A stretch of 64,000 nt of DNA from positions 12,276,001 to 12,340,000 of the forward strand of contig NZ_CP085193.1 in assembly GCF_024298965.1 (NCBI RefSeq), read 5' to 3'. Made by a program: the position numbers and the translations under genes. This document shows, piece by piece, positions 15,544-23,063 of the stretch; positions within the stretch are counted from its first letter, which is position 1; each line of letters starts with the position of its first letter. Under the pieces are notes generated by a model. The model saw only the letters and a program-made list of their open reading frames with translations. It did no database searches and was not told the origin of the DNA. The stretch is from Streptomyces rapamycinicus NRRL 5491. Lineage in GTDB: Bacteria > Actinomycetota > Actinomycetes > Streptomycetales > Streptomycetaceae.

Positions 15544-16323
15544 CCGCCGAGCCCTGGAAGGGCTCGGCCACCGCGCCCGTGCAGGCAAGCGCGGTGGCCG
15601 ACCGTCGGTCATCGCTGACGACATGCCGCACTCCGTGCTGCGGCCCCGAGCGCTCGGCGAGTTCGTCGAACGCGGCCCCGTGGGTGGCGCTGACGAGGGA
15701 CGCTCGTCCGTGGTTGGCACTTCCTGGGCGCGCCGACATCCTGGGTACGGCGAACCTAGGAAATTCAGTGCCTTCTGTGTCCGCCGCGTCCGGCGCACCA
15801 TGGAGGTGCTCCGCTCGGCACCTCACACAGAACCGGAAACCGTCATGACCCTTGAAAGCGGCCACCCATCACTCAGCCTCGGGCTGTACTGCCTACGAAG
15901 CGGCCGTGAAGGCGAACGCCGACATCAACGAGACCATGGCGGTGCGGACGCTCACACCCGAGGGCCTTGGCTACGTGGTCCCAACGGATCGCGTACGAGT
16001 GACAGGCTCGTGCGCCTGGTCCGTCGGCGCACGGTCACGGCGTCAGCCCGTGCGGGTCGCCACCGCGAACTTCGCCTCTTCCCTCGGCTTTAGTGATTTA
16101 TTTAAAGCGTTCACCTTAAAATCGCCATAGCGCCTGGGGTCAGACGGCTGCCCGCCGTTCGGCATCTCTGGTCCACGTCAGTGCGCGCGACGAATCGGAG
16201 CGGCGCCGACCCGTGGACCATGCAAGCTCACTTATCGCAAACGCCTTGAAAGTCGATTCCGCCATCGGCGTGGCCGAGGTCCGAGCTCCTGTTATGTAGG
16301 CGATGTCAAAAATTAGGAAAAAT
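15544..16323. other. 780-base region without a recognised gene
   Basis: This region contains a palindromic site at 15740-15760 and an AT-rich stretch at about 16090-16125 (TTTATTTAAAG, TTAAAATCG) that may be the SARP promoter. A 92-codon open frame at 15852-16130 (plus, begins 'MKAATHHSASG') has no family resemblance and no clear ribosome site, so I leave it uncalled. A decayed third copy of the 8.1 kb control unit may lie at 15690-15800. Confidence 0.5.
15740..15760. promoter_or_regulatory. CCTGGGT-n7-ACCTAGG operator-like palindrome
   Basis: Two 7-base arms, CCTGGGT and ACCTAGG, differ from perfect symmetry at one position and are separated by ACGGCGA. The site aligns base for base with 8186-8204 and 61286-61305, so the same regulator probably binds all three. 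No intact target gene adjoins this copy. Confidence 0.5.
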
Positions 16324-18912
16324 GTGCGATTCAACGTTCTCGGCCCGCTCCAGGTGGTCAGTGATGGCGCTATCCTGCCGATGGGCGGTCCCAAGAAGCG
16401 CGCGGTTCTGGGGTACCTGCTGGTGCACGCGAACGAGGTGGTCGCGACCAGTCAGATGATCAAGGTGATCTGGCCTCAGGGAGCCCCGTCGACCGCGCGC
16501 AAGATGCTCCAGAACACCGTGTCATGGATCCGGAGCCTGCTCGCCGAGCACGATCTCGCCACGTCCTGTGCGCTGTTGACCCACTCGCCCGGATACCTCC
16601 TGCGGGTGGACGAGAGCATGGTCGACCTGCTTCGTTTCGAGCGACTGACCCGGATCGGCCGTGAGGCGCTGGCCGACGGCCGGCGCGCCGAGGCCACCCG
16701 GACCCTGCGCGAGGCGCTCGATCTGTGGCGGGGCCCGGCGCTGGAGGATCTGACCGACACCGGCATCACCTGGCCTCGGCTGGTCGCACTCCAAGAAAAG
16801 CGGCTGACCACTCTGGAGGACTACCTGGAGGCGGAGATCGCCGTCGGCCATCACCACGAACAGGTGGCGGAGCTCGACCAGTTGGTCGCTGCGGAGCCGC
16901 ACCGGGAGCGCGCCTGCCGGCTGTTGATGATCGCGCTCTACCGCTGCGGCAGGCAGGTCGACGCGCTCCGCGCCTACCAGCGGACTCGCAAGGTGTTGAT
17001 GGACGACCTTGCCCTGGAACCCACCCGGGAGCTGCGCGAGCTGGAGACCCGCATTCTCGCCCATGACGTGTCCCTGCACCCGGCCGGCGAGCCCGAGTTG
17101 CGCCTGACGATCCCCGGCGCCGCGCACGTCCGTCCGGAACCGATGACCGTCGAGACCGTCCCGGACCGGGTGTCGGCCGCCCGCCGGGCCGGGGGCGAAC
17201 CGGTCGCGCCGCCCCCCAGGCCGACCGCCTCGACCGGGGAGCGCAAGCTCGTCTCCATCCTCACCACGTCGTTCGACCTCGGCCACGAGGTGGACCCGGA
17301 GGACGTGGACGACCTGCTCGCCGACCTGGCTGCCGCGGTCCGCGCCGAGGCGGAGCTCGCCGGGGGCACCGTCGTGTGCTGTACCGGCTCCGCGGTCCAG
17401 GCGGTGTTCGGCGTCCCGCGCACCGGTGAACAGGACATGCTGACCGCGGTCCGTACCGCGCTGGTGGTGCGCGATCGCTTCGCTGCCCGGGAGGACGTCG
17501 GCCCCCTGACGGTCGCCGTGCGCTTGTCGGTCAACACCGAGGAGATCCTGATCAAAACGCACGGCGTGGCGCCGCTGGTGGTGAGCCCGGCGATCGACAC
17601 CTGTCTGCGCCGGGTCTGGTCGCTGCTGCCGGACACGGTGTGGATCTGTGAGGCGACCCGGCGCAGCGGGGGCGCCGACCTCATCCACGACCCCGTCCCG
17701 TACTCCTCGCCTACCGGTCCGCCGCTGTGGCGCGCGACCGGGCTGCGCGGCGACCCGCCGTACCACGTCGACATCCCGCGGCCGCCGCTGGTCGACCGGG
17801 ACCACGATCTGATGATCCTCCAGGAGCACCTCGACCTGGTGGTGCGGCGGGGGCGTGGGCGGATCCTGACCCTGGTCGGCGAGGCGGGCATGGGCAAGAG
17901 CCGTCTGGTGCTGGAACTCGCCCGGCTGATTCGGCGCAGCCCCGACCGGGCCAAGGTACTGCGGACCGGCACGGTGCACGGCCTGCGGACCGCCACCGCC
18001 GATCCGCTCACGGCCCTGGTCGCCTCCTGGGCCGGGCTGTCCCACGGCTGCACGCCTGAGGAGGCCGAGGCCGAGGTGACCGCCGCGGTGAGCGGACTGC
18101 TCGGCGAGGGTTCGGCGGCCCGGTCGCTGACCCGCGGCCTGCTCCCGCTGTTCGTCCCGGGCGGCCGGGTGCGCGGCGGGCCGGACGACGGCGCGGTGCA
18201 CGCCGCCGTCGTGGACCTGCTCACCCAGATCGCCGGTGAACTCCCGGTGGTGCTCGTGGTGGAGGATCTGCACGCGGCCGACGACGACCTGTTGCGGTTC
18301 CTCGGCCTGCTCGCCGGGCGGGTCGCTGCCATCCCACTGCTGCTGATCTCCACGGCCCGGCCGCAGCTCGCCAGCCGCCGTGTGTGTTCCCGGGCATCCA
18401 CCACGATGACGCTGGACCGGCTGACCGACGCCGCGGTCCGGGAGCTGTGGGCATCGGTGCTGCGGCGCGAGGAAGAGGGTGACGGCGCCGGTCTGACCCC
18501 GGAGTTGTTCGACCGGATCGGCGGCAACCCCATGTTCGCCATCGAGTTCGCCCGGCAGCGGCTGCACGAGCCGGATGGCGCCCCGGAGGGCCGGTTACCG
18601 GCCCGGATCTACCGGGTGGTCGCCGCGAGGCTCGACCGCCTCGAGCCCGAGGAGAAAGAGGTCCTGAAGGAGGCCACCCTGGTGTCCGGGCCCATCGTGC
18701 CGGACACCGTGGCCGCGCTCGGCTGCCGCACCGTGGAGGTGGTACGGGGCTGCCTGGACGAACTGACCCGGCGGCACCTGCTGGTGCGCGAGCTCGACGG
18801 GAGGGGCTACACCTTCGCGCATCCGGTGATCCGGGACGTGGCGCACGCCCAGTTACCGAAGGCCACCCGGTCCGGTGCCGACCGCCGGGCCGGGGCGCTC
18901 CGGGCCGGCTGA
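16324..18912 (+). CDS. SARP/AfsR-type pathway regulator with cyclase-like and ATPase domains
   Basis: An 862-residue multidomain activator. Residues 1-95 form an OmpR-type winged helix ('VRFNVLGPLQVV', 'GGPKKRAVLGYLL', 'NTVSWIRSLL', 'GYLLRV'), and residues 97-245 a bacterial transcriptional activator domain ('AEPHRERACRLLMIALYRCG'). About 300-440 resemble a nucleotide-cyclase homology domain with poor conservation, and about 490 onward is an AAA ATPase with Walker A 'LVGEAGMGKSRLV' and Walker B-like 'PVVLVVEDLH'. It probably activates the polyketide genes by binding 11-base-spaced direct repeats such as 40331-40351. The GTG start is preferred (AGGAAAAAT ahead, family-like N-terminus); an ATG 21 bases upstream is possible. 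Two TTA codons (18595, 18853) suggest bldA control. Confidence 0.85.
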   Translation: MRFNVLGPLQVVSDGAILPMGGPKKRAVLGYLLVHANEVVATSQMIKVIWPQGAPSTARKMLQNTVSWIRSLLAEHDLATSCALLTHSPGYLLRVDESMVDLLRFERLTRIGREALADGRRAEATRTLREALDLWRGPALEDLTDTGITWPRLVALQEKRLTTLEDYLEAEIAVGHHHEQVAELDQLVAAEPHRERACRLLMIALYRCGRQVDALRAYQRTRKVLMDDLALEPTRELRELETRILAHDVSLHPAGEPELRLTIPGAAHVRPEPMTVETVPDRVSAARRAGGEPVAPPPRPTASTGERKLVSILTTSFDLGHEVDPEDVDDLLADLAAAVRAEAELAGGTVVCCTGSAVQAVFGVPRTGEQDMLTAVRTALVVRDRFAAREDVGPLTVAVRLSVNTEEILIKTHGVAPLVVSPAIDTCLRRVWSLLPDTVWICEATRRSGGADLIHDPVPYSSPTGPPLWRATGLRGDPPYHVDIPRPPLVDRDHDLMILQEHLDLVVRRGRGRILTLVGEAGMGKSRLVLELARLIRRSPDRAKVLRTGTVHGLRTATADPLTALVASWAGLSHGCTPEEAEAEVTAAVSGLLGEGSAARSLTRGLLPLFVPGGRVRGGPDDGAVHAAVVDLLTQIAGELPVVLVVEDLHAADDDLLRFLGLLAGRVAAIPLLLISTARPQLASRRVCSRASTTMTLDRLTDAAVRELWASVLRREEEGDGAGLTPELFDRIGGNPMFAIEFARQRLHEPDGAPEGRLPARIYRVVAARLDRLEPEEKEVLKEATLVSGPIVPDTVAALGCRTVEVVRGCLDELTRRHLLVRELDGRGYTFAHPVIRDVAHAQLPKATRSGADRRAGALRAG

Positions 18913-19044
18913 TGGCGGGGCCGCCGGTTCCGGCCGCGCGGTGGTCGCGGGCTGTTCCCCGGGGCCGCCCCGGACCACCGGCGGCCGGCACCTGTACCCG
19001 TGGGCCCACCGACGGGTGGGGCCGGCCCACCGGGCGGCGGCATC

Positions 19045-19446
19045 TCAGTCGGTGAGCACCTTGACCGGGTCGCAGGACGCCCAGCACTCGGTGATCAGAC
19101 CGTTCTCCACCTTGAGGATCTCGGTCAGGACCCGGGTGAACGTGGCGCCCTCCGGCCCGAGTTCGCCCGCTCCCGGACCCAGCTTGCCGATCACGCTCCA
19201 GTGCGTGGTGATGTACTCGTCCGTGATGATCGGCCCGACCAGGGCGGTGAACTTCGCCTCCTGGAAGACCGCGTTCACCGCGATCACCCACCGGCGGACC
19301 GACTGCGCGTCGTTGATGGCGTCGAGGTCGCGGTCGGACTCCAGGCACAGCTTGAACCCGGGCGAGATGATCTCATCCGTCAGGTCCAGCTGGTTGTACC
19401 AGAGGTTCGTCCACTTCTCCCACAGGGACAGGTGTGTGGCGGTCAT
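19045..19446 (-). CDS. SnoaL-like protein of the polyketide cluster
   Basis: A 133-residue NTF2-fold protein: 'LWEKWTNLWYNQLDLTDEII' at the start, 'AQSVRRWVIAVNAVFQEAKF' in the middle and 'TRVLTEILKVENGLITECW' near the end, the last being the typical strand-turn-strand of SnoaL-like domains. It is the last gene of the minus-strand operon and overlaps the flavin monooxygenase stop by 4 bases, so the two are made together. Roles of relatives range from aldol cyclisation to hydroxylation partners; a part in tailoring the aryl polyketide is inferred from position only. Confidence 0.75.
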   Translation of the reverse strand: MTATHLSLWEKWTNLWYNQLDLTDEIISPGFKLCLESDRDLDAINDAQSVRRWVIAVNAVFQEAKFTALVGPIITDEYITTHWSVIGKLGPGAGELGPEGATFTRVLTEILKVENGLITECWASCDPVKVLTD

Positions 19447-21023
19447 ACGGGTCCTCCCGAGAGTGATCGTTGCGGCGTCGCGGACAGCAGACCGCGACGC
19501 AGGTCGCCCACCAGTTCCGCCGCCGAGACACGGTCGGCGGCGGATCCGAAGACGTAGAAGTCCGGCCGCACCACCAGCGCGACCGCCGAGGACTCGGCCA
19601 GGAACGGCAGATACACCCCGTCGTCGTCGGCCACTTCGCCCTCGCCCACCGGTGTCCCGGCCGGCACCACCCGCACCAGGCGGGTCCCGATGTCGGCCAG
19701 GAACTCCCGGTCGGCGTCGTCCAGCAGCGCCGCCGGGTCCTGATCGGTCAGGAATACGAAGCCGCGCCCGGCCACGTCGTCGAAGCGTCCAGTGCCGGCG
19801 GTGCCGGTCACCCGGCCCTGCGGCATGTATGCGCCCGCGCCGGGGCCCGCCCCGGACAGCAGCCCCTCGTTCAGCGGCACCCCGCTGAGCTGCGGCGGCT
19901 TCTCGGCCTCCGGGTCGGCCGCCCGGGCCAGCAGCATGGTGTCGCGCACCGCGGCAGCTGCCGGATCCAGTTCGCACACCATCTTGCCCAGCTCGATCGC
20001 GTAGCCGATGAAGTGCCGTAGGTGGCCTGCGCGTTCGACCGCATAGCTCTCCAGCAGCGCCGGAGCGCCGCGGCCGCGCAGCACCAGGTCCAGCTTCCAG
20101 GTCAGGTTGGCCGCGTCCCGGATGCCGGCGCACATGCCCTGGCCGGCGAACGGGGGCATCAGATGCGCGGCGTCCCCGGCCAGCAGGATCCGGCCGCGCC
20201 GCCACTGGTCCACCCACTGCGCGCTGAAGGTGTACACCGAGTGCCGGTGCATGGTGGCGTTGTCCGGGGTTATGCCGTGCGCTTCCAGCAGCCGCCAGGC
20301 GGTCTCCGGCCGGTTCAGCTCCTCGATGCTCTCACCCGGCAGCCGCATGAATTCCCAACGGCGGTGTTCCAAGCCGCCGGAGACCACCGTGGTCGGCCGG
20401 GCCGGGTCGCAGATCTGGAGGTTGTTCGGCCGGAACTCGCGTGGCTCGTTCAGCACCAGGTCGCAGAGCAGCCAGTCGTAGAAGAACCCCAGGCCGGTCA
20501 CCGTGGATCCGATGGCACGGCGCACCGCGCTGTTCGCGCCGTCGCAGCCCACTACCCAGGAGGCGGTGACCTGGCGCCGGCCGGCGGTGACCTCCACATG
20601 GTCATCCCGTTCGACGCAGTCGGTCACCTCCACGCCGCGCAGCAGCCGCAGGTTCGGCAGCCGCTCGGCCCTTTCCTGCAACACCCGCTCCAGCGCCGGC
20701 TGGTGGAAGACCACCGACCTCGGCCAGCCGGCCGAGCCGGGCGGGTCGCCGGCCAGCTCCAGGCGCATCAGCACCTGGCCGTCGGCGGTGTGGAACTCGT
20801 AGTCGACCGCCGGGTCCCCGACCTCGTGCAGCCGGTCCCCGATCCCGGCGGCCGCCAGGTACCGCGCGGTCTCCCCGTCGAAGTGCACCGCCCGCGGGAA
20901 GGGGTACGGCCGCTCGTAGCGCTCCAGCACGGTCACCCGCCAGCCCTCTTGGGCCAGCAGCGTCGCCGTCAGCTGGCCGACCGGGCCCCAGCCGACCACC
21001 AGCACGTCGCAGTCGGTTTTCAC
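19443..21023 (-). CDS. FAD-dependent aromatic hydroxylase, MhpA-like
   Basis: A 526-residue class A flavoprotein monooxygenase. The FAD site is 'VLVVGWGPVGQLTATLLAQ' (residues 7-25), the 'DG' motif is 'WVVGCDGANSAVRRAIG' (about 155-171), and the GD motif is 'ILLAGDAAHLMPPFAGQGM' then 'CAGIRDAANLTWKL' (about 282-314). These and the length are closest, to my eye, to 3-(3-hydroxyphenyl)propionate hydroxylase (MhpA), which hydroxylates a meta-hydroxyphenyl ring ortho to its OH. That matches a 3-hydroxybenzoate-primed polyketide if the chorismatase is of Hyg5 type. GTG start; stop and start overlap both neighbours by 4 bases. Confidence 0.85.
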   Translation of the reverse strand: MKTDCDVLVVGWGPVGQLTATLLAQEGWRVTVLERYERPYPFPRAVHFDGETARYLAAAGIGDRLHEVGDPAVDYEFHTADGQVLMRLELAGDPPGSAGWPRSVVFHQPALERVLQERAERLPNLRLLRGVEVTDCVERDDHVEVTAGRRQVTASWVVGCDGANSAVRRAIGSTVTGLGFFYDWLLCDLVLNEPREFRPNNLQICDPARPTTVVSGGLEHRRWEFMRLPGESIEELNRPETAWRLLEAHGITPDNATMHRHSVYTFSAQWVDQWRRGRILLAGDAAHLMPPFAGQGMCAGIRDAANLTWKLDLVLRGRGAPALLESYAVERAGHLRHFIGYAIELGKMVCELDPAAAAVRDTMLLARAADPEAEKPPQLSGVPLNEGLLSGAGPGAGAYMPQGRVTGTAGTGRFDDVAGRGFVFLTDQDPAALLDDADREFLADIGTRLVRVVPAGTPVGEGEVADDDGVYLPFLAESSAVALVVRPDFYVFGSAADRVSAAELVGDLRRGLLSATPQRSLSGGPV

Positions 21024-21868
21024 CGGAACGCCTCGATGTGGTCGGCGGCCCACTCCCGGTACGACCGCGGCGGTCGGCCCAGTACTTCCGCCACCGCACC
21101 GTCGACCCGCACCAGGCTCTCGTCGGTGTTGCGCAACATGGTCAGCATCGCGTCGGCGACCGCCGGCGGGTAGTGCAGTCGGTCCACCATCGCCGCCCGG
21201 GCCAGCGCCTCCGGCAGTTCCTCGAACGCCACCGGCTCGCCGAGCAGGTCGGCGAGCACGGTCACCTGCTCGGCGACCGTGATCACCTCGCCGCCGGTCA
21301 GCGTGTGCACACGAGACCGGTGCGGGGCCGGATCCGCCAGCACCCGGGCGGCCACCTCGCCCACGTCCCGGGGGTCCACCGCCGAGCTGCGGAAGTCCCC
21401 GCCGAAGGCCCGCACCACCCGCTCGGCGCGCACCGACGGCACCCACGGCAGCGTGTTGGACATGAACGTGCCGCCGCGCAGCACCGTCCAGTCCAGGCCG
21501 GAGCCCTGGACCACCGCCTCCGCCGCCAGGTTGACCTGCTTGATGGCGCTGTCCCGCGCGCTGCCGGCCCGGATCGAGGACAGCAGCGCCACATGCCGCA
21601 CGCCCGCGTCGCGCACCGCGGCCACGATCGGCCCGGCCTGCGGGACCCCGGGCAGCACCAGGAGCAGGAACGCCCGCTCCACCCCGTCCAGCGCGGCGCC
21701 CAGCGAGCCGGGGTCCGCCAGGTCACCGGTGACGACGTCCACCGCCTTGGCCCAGCGTCGGGCGCCCTCGGGGTTCCGGGTGAGCACCCGGACCTTCTCT
21801 CCACGCTCCAGCAGCCGGTCGACGACCTCGCCGCCCACGGCCCCGGTAGCACCGGTCACCAAGATCAC
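21020..21868 (-). CDS. NmrA-like NAD(P)H-dependent reductase
   Basis: A 282-residue atypical SDR of the NmrA/quinone oxidoreductase (QOR2) type. The dinucleotide site is 'MILVTGATGAVGGEVVDRLL' (residues 1-20), then 'VRVLTRNPEGARRWA', 'VTGDLADPGSLGAALDGVE' and 'VRHVALLSSIRA'; the Tyr-x3-Lys of classical SDRs is absent, as usual in this group. It overlaps the hydroxylase by 4 bases, so a quinone- or enone-reducing role after ring hydroxylation is plausible but inferred. It lies 16 bases downstream of the DAHP synthase gene. Confidence 0.8.
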   Translation of the reverse strand: MILVTGATGAVGGEVVDRLLERGEKVRVLTRNPEGARRWAKAVDVVTGDLADPGSLGAALDGVERAFLLLVLPGVPQAGPIVAAVRDAGVRHVALLSSIRAGSARDSAIKQVNLAAEAVVQGSGLDWTVLRGGTFMSNTLPWVPSVRAERVVRAFGGDFRSSAVDPRDVGEVAARVLADPAPHRSRVHTLTGGEVITVAEQVTVLADLLGEPVAFEELPEALARAAMVDRLHYPPAVADAMLTMLRNTDESLVRVDGAVAEVLGRPPRSYREWAADHIEAFR

Positions 21869-21884
21869 GGGATACAGCCTCCTG

Positions 21885-23063
21885 TCAGAAGACGGCGTCG
21901 ATCAGCTCGGACGCCTGCTCTACGGTCAACCTCGGGTCGCACAGCGACAGGTAGCGCTCGGTCAGCGCGTTCTCCTCCTCGGGACGGCCGACGCACTCGG
22001 TCACCCGCTCCGCGGCCACCTCCAGGTGCAGCCCGCCGACATGCCGACCGGCCCGCTCCACCACCCGGCGGAATTCCCGGCTCTCCGCGATCAGGTCGGC
22101 CAGGTAACGGGTCTTCAGCCCGCCCGCCGCCCGCCGGGTGTTGCCGTGCATCGGATCGCTCAGCCACACGACCGGGTGGCCGGCCGACACCACCGCCCGC
22201 ACCAGCGGCGGCAGCGCCTCCGCGACGGCGCCCCGGCCCATCCGGAAGATCAGGCTCAGCCGCCCCGGGACCCGGTCCGGGTCGAGCGCGGCGCACAGCC
22301 GCAGCAAGATGTCCGGGGTGGTCGACGGGCCGATCTTGCAGCCCACCGGGTTGCGCACCGAGGCCAGCAGAGCCACATGTGCGTGATCCAACTGCCGGGT
22401 GCGCTCGCCGATCCACGGGAAGTGGGTGGAGCCCAGCAGCGACCGGCCGGCCGCCGGGTCGTGCCGCACCAGGCCGGCCTCGTAGTCCAGCACCAGCGCC
22501 TCGTGGCTGCTCCATGGCCCCAGCCGCCCGCCGTCCGCCGCCGCCAGGCGCCGGGCGCGCAGGTCCCGCAAAATCTCCGTGCTCGCGTGGTACGCCCAGA
22601 CCATCCGGCGCGGATCCGGCCGCCGGGCGAGCTCCGAGGCCGTCTCCAGGTTGACCATGTGACCGCGGAAGACCGGCAGCGTCACCCCGTCGACCGTCTC
22701 GACCGGCGCCGACCGCGGCTTGGCGTACTGCCCGGCGATCCGCCCGATCCGCAGCACCCACTGGCCGGTCCGCGCCGCCATCCGGTCGGCCAGCGCATCG
22801 AGCGCCGACGCCTTCGCGGCGGTGTGCCCGGCGCCGGACTCGTAGAAGCTCTCCGCGCAGTCACCGGCCTGCACCAGCCGGGCTTGGCCCCGCGCCACCT
22901 TCGCCAGGCCCCAGCCCAGGGTGGCCACCTCGGTGTGCGTCACCAGCGGCGCGGCGCCACGCAGCCGGCCGAGCGCGGCGGCGTGCGCGGGGTGCGCGTC
23001 CCACTCCGGCTGTTGCTCGGCCGGCAGCGACTCCCACGCCGACGGCAGCGGTGCGCCCATCAT
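21885..23063 (-). CDS. Class II 3-deoxy-7-phosphoheptulonate (DAHP) synthase
   Basis: A 392-residue plant-type DAHP synthase, joining erythrose 4-phosphate and PEP in the first shikimate step. Motifs include 'LVQAGDCAESF' (about residues 63-73), 'IGRIAGQYAKPRS', 'PVFRGHMVN', 'WSSHEALVLDYE', 'HFPWIGERTRQ', 'NPVGCKIGPS' and 'WLSDPMHGNT', all conserved metal or substrate segments. At about 390 residues it is the short form found in phenazine-type and other clusters rather than the longer primary enzyme, and it may lack amino-acid feedback. It raises chorismate supply for the chorismatase at 40499. The ATG overlaps the LAL stop (ATGA). Confidence 0.93.
   Translation of the reverse strand: MMGAPLPSAWESLPAEQQPEWDAHPAHAAALGRLRGAAPLVTHTEVATLGWGLAKVARGQARLVQAGDCAESFYESGAGHTAAKASALDALADRMAARTGQWVLRIGRIAGQYAKPRSAPVETVDGVTLPVFRGHMVNLETASELARRPDPRRMVWAYHASTEILRDLRARRLAAADGGRLGPWSSHEALVLDYEAGLVRHDPAAGRSLLGSTHFPWIGERTRQLDHAHVALLASVRNPVGCKIGPSTTPDILLRLCAALDPDRVPGRLSLIFRMGRGAVAEALPPLVRAVVSAGHPVVWLSDPMHGNTRRAAGGLKTRYLADLIAESREFRRVVERAGRHVGGLHLEVAAERVTECVGRPEEENALTERYLSLCDPRLTVEQASELIDAVF

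Noticed and set aside
15852..16130. Possible 92-residue gene upstream of the SARP gene
   Set aside because: No ribosome site, no recognisable family and poor codon pattern; kept only as a note.
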